From Anthopleura xanthogrammica (taxonomy: Eukaryota; Cnidaria; Anthozoa; Actiniaria; Actiniidae): a DNA stretch of 64,000 nt. The notes beneath the pieces were generated by a model. The model was not told the origin of the DNA, made no database searches, and was given only the letters and a program-made list of their open reading frames with translations. The position numbers and the translations under genes were made by a program. Positions 12,571 through 36,900 of this stretch are shown here, in pieces. Where the stretch lies: contig OZ025222.1 in assembly GCA_964019055.1 (NCBI GenBank), forward strand, positions 2,867,746 to 2,931,745. Reading direction: 5' to 3'. The first letter of the stretch is position 1; every line of letters starts with the position of its first letter.

Positions 12571-13234
12571 ATTTCAAGCAAGTTTTTTTAAAAACGTTTT
12601 TGAAAGTCCCGTTCAAAGACGAAAGCTTTTTGATCATATTCAAGTGGTGTTTTGAGGTCCACTTCAAAATGGAGCCTTCAAGCTGTGTGTCTAAGTTGAG
12701 ATAAGTTTAGTATCATTAAACATTAATTTCAAAGATATCAATGGCATGGCGTTGATCATGAGAGCACCATAGGACATAAACAAGAGAAAATTTAATATGA
12801 AATATAGAACCCCATCAAACGAGATAAGATATGTTTTTATCTTTTAGGGCTAAATAATTTTATTAAAGACAATATCATTCTTTGGATAGCTAATTTTGAA
12901 TCCCTGATCGTGGGCTACCTGTGGCGAGACCACAGGTAACCCATAGAGAGGCGCAGAGTCATAAGCACGAATGACCTTGGATAACCTTGCTGAAGAAGAG
13001 ATCTTATCCCATCGCTGGGATTAAAAATAATAATTTAATTAATTAATAGGATTTATTGACCTCTCTAAGCGTCGGTTTTCTTGTCGCTTTTTGACCACAT
13101 TTATTTACTGGTAATCAGAGAGTTCTGAGTGGGAAGCATAATGCAGGTACTGACTTCCAGTTCGCACGCGATATTCCGTAACATTAAAATGGCTTCCCAT
13201 AATGGATGGTTATCGTAGGTACATTAACCGTGGA

Positions 13235-13752
13235 GCACCCTAAAAAGTGGTGGGACTATATAAGAGACTAGTATGGGAAAAAGTGGTGGGGCTAAGATTG
13301 GAAAATATAAGAGACTAGTATGGGAAAAAGTGTTGGGGCTAAGATTGAAAAATATAAGAGACTAGTATGGGAAAAAGTGGTGGGGCTAATATTGAAAAAT
13401 ATAAGAGACTAGTATGGGAAAAAGTGGTGGGGCTAATATTGAAAAATATAAGAGACTAGTATGGGAAAAAGTGGTGGGGCTAAGATTGAAAAATATAAGA
13501 GACTAGTATGGGAAAAAGTGGTGGGGCTAAGATTGAAAAATATAAGAGACTAGTATGGGAAAAAGTGGTGGGGCTAAGATTGGAAAATATAAGAGACTAG
13601 TATGGGAAAAAGTGGTGGGGCTAAGATTGAAAAATATAAGAGACTAGTATGGGAAAAAGTGGTGGGGCTAATATTGAAAAATATAAGAGACTAGTATGGG
13701 AAAAAGTGGTGGGGCTAAGATTGGAAAATATAAGAGACTAGTATGGGAAAAA
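13235..13752. repeat. 47-bp satellite array
   Basis: About 11 head-to-tail copies of a 47-bp unit (gggaaaaagtggtggggcta, agattgaaaaatataagaga, ctagtat). Variants alternate between gattgaaaa, gattggaaa and tattgaaaa. Confidence 0.93.
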
Positions 13753-14443
13753 TGAAAAAGTGGCAGGGCTATAGCTCTACCAGCCACTCCCCTCGCGCGG
13801 TCCCTGAGGTATGAGTGGGAAAACGTACGGTACCAGAAGTCCACACGGACTTACTAGTATTTTTGCGAAATAATAAGTTAGTGAGAAAAGTGAAGTAAGA
13901 TTTTTTGATCTCATTGTACGAAAATCAAAACCATCGTCAACCTGACGCGTGGTTTTGTGGCTAATTAGGAATCGGTGAGATAAGAATGCGCCTTAATTTA
14001 CAGAGGAGATATGGAGAGGTATGAAGTTTATTGGAAGAAAGAAAAGAACGGGGAAAATGAACGAACGAATAAATGATAAATGAATAGAACTGAGTATAGG
14101 TGGATGGATGGATGGAAGGATATGGATTGACGAACGGACGCATGGATGGAAGGCTGCATAGGTGAATGTGGATGGATGAATGAATAGATGGAAGCCTGGA
14201 TGGTTAGATAAGTTGATAAATTAGAGTAAGGAATGAATATATTGCTGGTTTTCACGACATCATAGCCGCCATCTTTGTTGAACTTTGCAAAAGATTCGTA
14301 ATCAGTCTCTTTTGTTTTAACAACAAACATGGCTGCCGTGTCTTTTGTTTTTTCATTCTCTTGGGAATGATTGAAAACCAACAATAGAGGGAGTTCTGGA
14401 AACGATGAGGAGGGGGACGGAAGCCCCTCTTCATTACCTACAT

Positions 14444-14631
14444 ACACCTACTTGCAAAAACGTTGTCATACAACATTTGAACATTTGTAGTTTCAAGATT
14501 AGGAATAAATTAAAAGTACAAAAGAAAGAGTTCTGCTTTAATGATCTTCTTTTGTACTTTTAATTTATTCCTAATCCACTAAACTACAAATGCTCAAATG
14601 TTGTATGACAACGTTCTTGCAAGTAGGTGTA
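14444..14631. mobile_element. 188-bp palindromic element
   Basis: Arms tacacctacttgcaaaaacg and cgttcttgcaagtaggtgta, matching for roughly 80 bp each through ggaataaattaaaagtac. No ORF. Confidence 0.8.
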
Positions 14632-14839
14632 TCTAAAGTAATAGATTTGTACTGCACTAGACTAGACGTTCAGTCAGTTAATGAAATTCTTTCTAACTGT
14701 CAGCACATGGCGGACAGTGTTTGATCACTATTTGGAGCAGTTACTGAGATTCAAAGACTTGATTGAAAAGCTGATTGAAATAATAAACGATGAGAATTCA
14801 CAGTGGATTCCACAGAGTGGCTCTTCCTCCGGCCTCTGC

Positions 14840-15030
14840 ATTTAGAAGTTGATTTTTGTGGAGGGAAGAAAAACCGGAGAACCCGGAGAAAAACCCTCGA
14901 AGCACAGGAGAGAACCAACAAGAAACTCTACTCACATACGACACCGAGCCCGGCGGGACTCAAACCCGGGTCGCCTTGGTTAGAGGCGAGCGCTCTCACC
15001 GCTACTCCGACACTTGTGCTTCCCAGAAAT
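14840..15030 (-). mobile_element. tRNA-derived SINE, well preserved
   Basis: Minus strand: ggagtagcggtgagagcgct head, cgggtttgagtcccg B box, tgcttcgagggtttttctcc and gggttctccggtttttcttc body, ending caaaaatcaacttctaaatg. Confidence 0.85.
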
Positions 15031-15344
15031 TTCTCGTCACTTTGTTTTTCGTGTTATATGTTCATTATAGCTGCGAGAATATATTTAGAGCTTGCAGTAC
15101 AGGGGTCCTTATAATGGTCCTATAATAGTATATCAGTAAGACCGCTATGTAAAATTTATACATTTTGAGTTGTTTTACTAACACGTAATATAGCTAGTAG
15201 ACCAACAGAGGTAAGTAGATCTTATTTCCATTGTTTTCTTGAGTATTACGCATTAACAAGTAATTGTTATTTTAATGGTTTTAAGTAGAATTACTCTATT
15301 AGTTTATAGTTCTAGTATTATAGGTAGTAAGTGTCATCACAGAA

Positions 15345-15878
15345 AATGCACGTCCATTATTGGTTATATGCACGTCCATTATTGGTTATATGCACGTCCA
15401 TTATTGGTTATATGCACGTCCATTATTGGTTATATGCACGTCCATTATTGGTTATATGCACGTTCATTATTGGTTATATGCACGTCCATTATTGGTTATA
15501 TGCACGTCCATTATTGGTTATATGCACGTTCATTATTGGTTATATGCACGTCCATTATTGGTTATATACACGTCCATTATTGGTTATATGCACGTCAATT
15601 ATTGGTTATATACACGTCCATTATTGGTTATATGTTCGTCCATTATTGGTTATATACACGTCCATTATTGGTTATATGCACGTCAATTATTGGTTATATA
15701 CACGTCCATTATTGGTTATATACACGTCCATTATTGGTTATATGCACGTTCATTATTGGTTATATATACGTCCATTATTGCTTATATGCACGTCCATTAT
15801 TGGTTATATGCACGTCAATTATTGGTTATATGCACGTCAATTATTGGTTATATGCACGTCCATTATTGGTTATATTCT
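15345..15878. repeat. 22-bp satellite with ATTGG in each unit
   Basis: About 24 copies of cacgtccattattggttata+tg. Variants affect only a few positions (cacgttcatt, cacgtcaatt, tacacgtcc). Open frames running through all three phases are artefacts of the repeat. Confidence 0.95.
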
Positions 15879-16002
15879 TAAGTGGCTACTACGCGGGAAA
15901 TGTGTGGCTGGAATTCGTGACGTATGTGTGTAGGGGCGACAGGTTTCACCTTGTAACATACACATACAATTGTAAAACGTTTTTAGTAGAACTACATAGT
16001 AA

Positions 16003-16068
16003 GGAAGGAAGGAAGGAAGGAAGGAAGGAAGGAAGGAAGGAAGGAAGGAAGGAAGGAAGACAGACAGA
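16003..16068. repeat. (GGAA)n microsatellite
   Basis: About 14 aagg tetramers followed by cagacagaaagaatgaatg. Confidence 0.9.
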
Positions 16069-16108
16069 AAGAATGAATGAAAAAATGAATGAGTGCCGCA
16101 ATGTGTTA

Positions 16109-16256
16109 GATTTTAGATATTGGAAATATGTTGGAAATATGTTGGAAGTCGCCACTTCCAACATATTTCCATACCATGGAAGTGTCCAAAAGGTTGGAAG
16201 TTTGACTTCCAACCTTTTTCCATTATATTTCCAACACATTTCCAACATCTAAAATC
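16109..16256. mobile_element. Nested palindrome
   Basis: Outer arms gattttagat/atctaaaatc enclose two inner inverted repeats built on ggaaatatgttggaagt and aaggttggaagttt. Confidence 0.75.
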
Positions 16257-18504
16257 GATCGATTTTTCCAGTTTGACGAGTGAGTCGTCGAGTGAATAAA
16301 TTAAATGAAAAATTAATTTAGATACTTTTTTGATGATTTCATCTTTAAAACTACAAACGTCATATGTACCGTATAATTATCTTGTGGGACATGAAAATTC
16401 GTACCAGTAGTTGCTTTTCACTTCAAATATCTTATCTTATTTAGTACCGAAATGCAATTATCTTTGTATATTTAATCTAAGTTAGATTACACATCCTTAT
16501 CACTATCGTAATGGCGCCAGAAAGTTTACAAAAATAGTTAAAATTATAGATATTTCCGAGGCAGTCATCAAAATTTTTTCCAACTCTTTTTTTCTTTCTT
16601 AGGTTTTCCAAATGTATCAGATAGCGACAACTCAACTTTTTTTTTTCAAATTTTGATTAAAAAATACGAATTTAAATACTTGCTAGATAATTCTTTCAGG
16701 TTTTTTTTTTTTTGTTGCTTAGATTTTTTTGTTGTAGCAATATTTTCTCGTAAAATATGCATTTTTTTCAGCAGTGGGCGAGTAAATTAAAATAAGCGAA
16801 GCGAGTATGTTTGAGGTTTGAATTCAATAACAAAAATACATGAAAAATAAATGTAAATAAAATGATTTTGGATGGAGAGTTGAAGTTTACGTTAATGATC
16901 GAATATTATGTGGTTGCTACGACCCTTGACTAAAAAATCTATAGGCCTCCGTAAACGTGATTATTACTGTCTTAAGCCAGTAAAGGTATCTTTGTAAAGA
17001 GAATATCGTTTTAGAATTAACGATAAATTCGTATTGCAAAAATTATCACGATTTGTGGTGTCCAAATCTCAATATTCCCAAAAATAAACGAGATTTTTTG
17101 CACGAAACTTGCATTTACAACTGTTATTTGAACCATGGAATCAAAAGAAAAGAGGGGAAATACATTGTTAAACTCAGGAATTCCTCTCAAGTACCTATAT
17201 TTTCAAAGTTTGAAGTAATTCAAGAGAATAATAGTGTTATGCTTACCCAAATAAAGCTTGTAGGACTTGTAGTTTGGCTGAGATATTTAAATTCATTGTA
17301 AATCATTCGTTATAAATGTTCCTGGAATCCCACTATATAAATCATTTCTTCACGTAGAGCGTCGTCTCGGCTTGAAACTTCAGTAAAGCTCCCATGTTCA
17401 AAAGGAATACATTTAGAAAGAAAGTGTTTTACGTCGATGAAACTAGACATTATCAGTGCTGAACTAAGTCTATCGTCATATCATATTCTTTTGTTTTTGA
17501 GTCGGTTCTCTTATAGGAGGATTTTAGACTATTTATTTTGGTTCATGAACCACTAAAGTTATAAATATTTGATGGTTTGTGTCGAAGAAACACTCTTGAA
17601 GTTACACAACATATTTGTAATGCAATAAATTGGCTAGATTTTAAACTAAAACTAAAAAAAAATTAATAAAATAAAAACTGCATTCAAAAACTGTCCTAAA
17701 TCGAAAACCAACGAAAATATTGTCGTAAAATACTTCTACAAAACAGATCTTTAGAACAGATAACTTCTATTCATATTTAAACGTTGAACATTTCGGTAAA
17801 AATAAATGAAGATAAAAATAAAAACATTTCTTTTAAAAGGCAATACGTTTTTTAAAAGCTTCAAGTAGTAAGTTCGTATTGTTATCATATTCCTTGGTAT
17901 CAGATGGTCGCTCTTATCATACACCCCAAAAAAGAGTAAAAGACTGGGAACGAGCACCATGAATGATCAATGATTTCAAAAATATATTTCCATTACGAGA
18001 AAGAGCATGTCTAAATTAGTCATTTGGTAGAGTTCTGTTCTTATATATTAAATCCCTGGAGAGTTATAAGCATTTGAAATGTACCACAAACATGAAAGCG
18101 AGGCTGATAGGTCCTTGGTTGTTGTTTCCGTACAAATCTTTGTAATTTCAAACAGCTTTAGCTTTTTATCATTTAATGTTACTAAACTGAAAAATTTCAA
18201 TATTACTAATTTCGATATACTCTTTACAATGAAAGCAATGGTGTCTTTAATATCTGATGAGTTAAGGTGTATCCATGGCGACGCCTTTTTCAAAGGGTGT
18301 ATACAAACCTCTCTTCATTCATCAAAAGATTTTTAAAAGTTTCGAATTCATAATTAGAAAATTTATTAATTGTTTATCATTACATAAGTCAATCATTCAT
18401 TAAAGGACAAAAATATACTGATAAATACAAATTAATAGATAAAATTGAATAAACCCATATAATAAAATAAATGAATGTCAAAACAACCCTTATATGTGGG
18501 TCAT

Positions 18505-18833
18505 TTCAGCCATGTTGGTGGACACAATAATGGTACACCAACATGGCGGTGATGATGTCACACACTAACCAAGAATAGAGGCATGGCAGCCATGTTGGTG
18601 GACACAATAATGGTACACTAACATGGCGGTGATGATGTCACACGCTAACCAAGAATAGAGGCATGACAGCCATGTTGGTGAACACAATAATGGTAAACCA
18701 ACATGGCGGTGATGATGTCACACGCTAACCAAGAATAGAGGCATGACAGCCATGTTGGTGGACACAATAATGGTACACCAACATGGCGGTGATGATGTCA
18801 CACGCTAACCAAGAATAGAGGCATGGCAGCCAT
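18505..18833. repeat. 80-bp array of CATGTTGG palindromes
   Basis: Four head-to-tail 80-bp units; each contains gccatgttggtg then caccaacatggcggtgatga and tgtcacacgctaaccaagaa. Each unit can fold into a hairpin. Confidence 0.9.
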
Positions 18834-19591
18834 TTTTATGTAAAAAAATAAGACAACACGTAAATGAAATTCAATATAGTAAGGGAAAATATTAATGTTA
18901 CCTAATCAATAGTTAATCACTAGTATAATTGTTAATTTTGTTTTTTTTAAGTTCAAGGGGGTACTGATAACGACCATGAGTGGTGCATAGGATTGTGGGA
19001 AGGAACAGGGGGCGTTAAAATTACGAAGCTTTTTCATCATTTGCTCAAATATTGCGCCACGATGCCATGCCCAAGAGGTCGTTACCAGTCTTCCCTCGAT
19101 ATTCGAAAAGGCGTGGACGCTTAGCTTATAGTCATTCTGGTACCCAGGCTCTCCTCACGTCAATATCCTTCGTGAAATGAGTAGGGTCTGGGTACCACAA
19201 TGGCGCCTCCTGGGATACATTATTTTCAGACTAAAATACTACACTTCATAAGAGGAAAGAAGATTGTTATTTTCCGATTACAAAAGAAGGGGTGGCTGAA
19301 TTTCTATATCAATTTCTCTTTTAAAATCCCGCGGGAATCCCTAACGGCAAATGCACAGTTAGGGCGCGCGCTAAGAATAGAAGGCACTATCCCCTTAACC
19401 CCTCCACACCCCCCCTCCCCCAAATGAATGTTCCCTTAGAAACACTGCTGAACAAACAGAACGAGGGCTCAGATAAATGAAAAAGACATTTCATGTATTA
19501 CGCATGCACAACTAAACCGCTGACCATAATATCACTGTAACCGCTGACTCTACATATTTTGTATATAATTACTCCTAATAAATTGTAAACC

Positions 19592-32538
<12,947 letters not shown>

Positions 32539-32650
32539 TTTTGCTGCTCTTTTTTGGCCTTTTTGGAAGAAGTAGTTTCAGTTCTACACACACTGCCCCT
32601 TGAGCCCACGTTAACATGGTCAGGGGTATCCGTATGCTAATTACCTGCTA

Positions 32651-32880
32651 GTGGTTGGATTTTTTCCGTCCTCTTTTTCTTTCTTTCTCTCTTTCTTTCT
32701 TTCTTTTCTTTTCCTGCCTTTCCTTTCTTTTTCTCTCTTTCTTCTTTTTCTTTTCTTTTATTCGTTTATTTCGTTCTTTTTCCCTCCTTTCAGTTCCTTC
32801 CTACTTTTTTCCAGTTTTTTGTCCCTCCCACCTTTTTTCAATATTTCCTTTCTTCCCTCCCTTTTTATTTATTTTTTAAA
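32651..32880 (+). repeat. Polypyrimidine (CTTT-rich) tract
   Basis: About 230 bp of almost pure C/T on plus, roughly 110 bp upstream of the glycogen synthase start. Confidence 0.9.
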
Positions 32881-32944
32881 CAAATCTGCCAGTTTTTAGA
32901 AATTTGTCACTACAGAATATGCAACTACCGTATTCTAGCACAGA

Positions 32945-33230
32945 GAGCCCACAGCCACTAGTAGAATCAGTGTTTAAAATAAACATGCGTAAATCCTCGT
33001 GCTCCTGCACGAGCTCGGCGGCGTTTCCGGATCAGGTGGTTACGTTCCTTGTCTAGAATATAGTGACAAAGTCATTACTATTGTACACTAGGAACATAAA
33101 CAGCTGATAATATATTCAGACTTAAACTTCAAGCAATCCGGAAACGCCGCCGAGCTCGTGCAGGAGCACGAGCATTTACGCATGATAGATTTTATTTTAA
33201 TCACCGATTCTACCAGTGGCTGTGGGCTCC
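32945..33230. mobile_element. 286-bp palindromic element
   Basis: Arms gagcccacagccactagtag and ctaccagtggctgtgggctc; long matched inner arms include gctcctgcacgagctcggcg. No ORF. Confidence 0.85.
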
Positions 33231-33742
33231 CCATGTTTCTAGTAGGTTCTCGCGGGGTTGCGAAGCGAGGTGTGTTAGTATTTGGCGGGAAATCTAGATT
33301 TCGTATGATTGGCAAGCGTCTCGAATTAAAGTCATGCGGATCCAATCATTTTGATTGGATACAGTGCACTTTCATATTTTTTATTTCATGAATGTCGAAG
33401 ACATCAAAAAACTACTGACAAGTGACGTGCTCTCATGATCAACTATTACATGTAGGTATTCTACTGCATGCAATACAGGGCCGTAGCCAAGATTTTGACT
33501 TGGGCGGGGGGGCAACAATCCGTTTTCAGAACATCAACCAAAAAACGGCCAACCAAAAAAACCGCAAACACGATGGAGAAGGCAAGCAGAAATTAAGACT
33601 ATACGTATCCAAAACGAAAACGAATTGATAGCCATTATATGAGAAATGTACGAGAGCAGAGAAACGAAGAGGCACGGAGAAAGAGGAGAGGAGATAAAGG
33701 AGGGTCCAGAAAGAGGACAACACATCTTTTTTATATTACATA

Positions 33743-33748
33743 TTTATT
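33743..33748 (-). terminator. Candidate poly(A) signal AATAAA of SAMM50
   Basis: AATAAA on the minus strand about 190 nt past the SAMM50 stop codon; the plus strand reads TTTATT. Position and sequence fit a cleavage signal; there is no transcript evidence. Confidence 0.4.
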
Positions 33749-33939
33749 TTTCTGTTCCCGCAATCTAACACAACAATATATAAAAACCCTAGCAGTTCCT
33801 GAGTCTTCTAAATAATTGTTTCGACACGACACCGTTCTTCCTCCTATCTTGACATTGTTCAAGTGTTTGAGTACCTAAGCTGAATTTTCTACGCTGTATA
33901 AGACCACGTAACGGTCGTATATACTAAAATAATATAATG

Positions 33940-36900
33940 TTATAAAAAATTCACTCCAAGACCAAATTGTAGTCCACGGTTAACTCTGAAAAGAGAGAGA
34001 AAAAGAATAAAAAGATGAACAATGACTGATTCCTTATAGACCTACGTAGTGATTGCTCAGGGTGGCCTTCATGGTACCAGACGAATTTTTAACCATTCAA
34101 ATATTTGCCCATTACATACCATTGACACGGAACCGTCTCTTCTGTTTACACTGAACTGGACCCAAATTTGCACGGCTGGCGTTTTAATTTTTTCTGGCTC
34201 GTACAGTTTCATGTAAACGAAACGACTGAACGTACAACTTTTTGAACAGTTTAAAAATTCGACTTTTCGCAGCGATTGCTGTAGCTTGTGTCGCAAAATT
34301 GTTCAAATTGCACTGTAGGTTACATGATACAATGCTCCATGCAACTTGTGTTGCAACGTTTTTCAAATTGCACTGTAGGTTACATGATACAATGCTCCAT
34401 GCAACTTGTGTGGCAACATTTTTCAAATTGCACTGTAGGTTACATGCTACGATGCTCCATGCAACTTGTGTCGCAACGCCATTGCGAGGTAAGTTGCAGC
34501 GAAGATTGCTCCGTGTTATCGCGCTTAAAAGCGGTTGGAAAACATTGAAGGCAATCTTACCTATCAGTCGGTTGGTATCCTCTTGGTAAACAATAATTCA
34601 ACTCTAGTCGTGCTATACCCAGTAGTAACACTAAACCAATCCCACATGACCAACGAGTATTCTGTACTAATGGATTTAACTGCTGTTTCCAAGGTAATGC
34701 TAGAAAATATGTGATATCATAAAAGTGATTAGATTTTGCTATAAGTGATTTTGATGGTGATGGTATGATAGTGAATGCGACGACGATGATGGTGATGATA
34801 ATGTTGATGATGATGAGTTGACGATGATGGTGATGATAATGTGGTGATGATGATGGTGATGAGTTGACGATGATGGTGATGATGATGAAGTTTATAATGG
34901 TAATAATGATCAGATGATGATGATTGTGATGATAATGTGGTGATGATGATGTTGATGATGATGAGTTGACGATGATGGTGATGATGATGAAGTTTATAAT
35001 GGTAATAATGATCAGATGATGATGATTGATGATGATTGTGTTGAAGATGGTGATGGTGATGATAATGGTGACGATGATGATGATGATAATGATGATGATG
35101 ATGGATGATGATGGTGAAGTTGATGATGATGATGATAGATAGATAGATAGTGACGATGGTGATGGTGATGATGATAATGGTGATGGTGATGATGATGGAT
35201 GATGATGGTGATGATAATGGTGATGATGATGATGATAGATAGATAGTGACGATGGTGATGGTGATGATGATAATGGTGATCATGATAATGATGGTGATGA
35301 TGATGAATTCCCCAGGAGATACTTACACGAGTCTATTGATACAAGATTTCCAGCGTTAAAGAATACATGTGTTTTAATGTGATCACCAATGCTTCCCTTG
35401 GCTGGTCTGAACGGAAGTGGTGTGTAGAGATGTAGACCCGCTGACCAGTACGCCTCGGCACCCAGAGAATCCACTGAAAAAAAAAACAACAAACAAATAA
35501 ACAAAACTTAAAATGCAAAATTAAATTTTTCAACAAGGTGCCAGTTGGTGACTAAGTCTAGTAGATATTTTATAATTATACAGTTTAAGAGTCTCACTTC
35601 TGTCTCTTGGTCCTATGCCCTTCATGTGGAAACCTCTAACTGATAAAGGACCACCAAGGAAATACCTGGTGACAAAATCAAAATAGATATGTGAGATCAA
35701 TCAATTCACTCTTATCATATGAGCTGGGTTTTAATATCAGGAAGCGGGTTTATTGCTAGTGCAAACAGCCTATGTTATCTCAAAAAGTGTGCATAGTATG
35801 AAAGAACATTTCTGGAAAGTTTTGATGGTATAGATTAAAATCTCAAAAAGTTATTAGGATGACATTTATAGACTTTAGTATGCGATTTTGCCGTAATGCA
35901 TTACTGGCCTCGTTTTGATGTTAAACTTTTTTTCAAAATGCCTGATTACTAAAAATTTAGCCCTTTTCTCTAAAAGAAGATAGTTATATAAGAATAGTGT
36001 AGAAATTTAATGGAAAAATTATAATTCTTTGCAAGGTTATCATGAAAGATTTTAATTCTGAAAAATACATTAAAATGAGTCTCAAACTAAAGTCTTTAAA
36101 TGTATGATAAGAGAAAATTAAGTGTAGTAGCCTGCATGAAATGACAGGTGATTGGTTGAAATATTCATGTGGTGGCAGTGACGTCACCTGTCATTTATTC
36201 TTGTTGTTGTGTAGGGCGGTGTGTTCAAAACACCACCTTGTACGGAGCATGACAATACCTGGAAATTATACAAAATAACAGACACAGTTAATAAACCATT
36301 AATACTCCAGTTTCGAGTTCTCTGTAGCTCAGGGTTAGCCTTGATTTTGTGCAATGTCATTGTGAGACAAGTTGAAAATTCCTCTGTGTAAAAATTTTTT
36401 GTGTGCCTTTAAGGACATCTGCATAGGAGACCCCTGTTGACAATTCGTAGATCACTTTTCAGATACAAGTGGCATAAGTATTGTCCCAAAGATTTTTGAG
36501 ATCAAAAGCAAGATATTTTACTCACCACATCTTCACTTATTTCAACATTTTTCTGTGTTTCAATATTATTTTTCAAGAACTGCACATCACCACCAAGGCC
36601 TGCAAGTTCCTAAGAATATTTAAAAAAATGCAAAATTAGGCTACATTTCATGAAGTTATTGATAGTTATCTATAACTTTTGTAAGTAGTGCTAATGCGCT
36701 ATGTCTCACTGCTATGGTCATAGGTTCCAGAGATCAAAATAACAGCCAGTCATACGCTGATCAAGATGTTCGGCGTATGATATTTTATTTCTTTTTATTC
36801 AAATATGACTGGTCAACATGTCCGTTCAAAACTGTATTTTTTGACCAGTCAAGTACGAAATTTGGCTGGACATTGACTGTTGACCAGCTGTTATTTTGAG

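Larger units (their letters stand above)
11705..19591. other. Intergenic region between BLTP3 5' end and glycogen synthase 3' end
   Basis: Presumably holds the BLTP3 promoter near 11705-11900 and the glycogen synthase 3' UTR near 19300-19591. I see no conserved coding sequence. Between listed repeats the DNA is AT-rich and unremarkable (about 11900-12450, 12570-13130, 16260-18500). A loose inverted pair (gataacgacc at 18967, ggtcgttacc at 19077) is present. Confidence 0.6.
32539..33939. other. Intergenic: glycogen synthase promoter and SAMM50 3' end
   Basis: The region upstream of the glycogen synthase ATG (32538) must hold its 5' UTR and promoter; a 230-bp pyrimidine tract occupies 32650-32880. 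A large palindrome follows, then the SAMM50 3' UTR with an AATAAA at 33743-33748. A cagggccgtagccaag terminus at 33478 matches the repeat ends at 41853. No other gene seen. Confidence 0.6.

Noticed and set aside
15275..16252. 325-residue frame with RPLLVICTSIIGYMHVHYW repeats
   Set aside because: 22-bp units (not a multiple of 3) are open in all three phases; no homology and no codon bias.
34729..35283. Histidine/serine-rich 184-residue protein (also 42823-43360 and 37474-37783)
   Set aside because: Trinucleotide GAT/CAT tracts read in frame; the flanks are introns of SAMM50 and HSPBP1.
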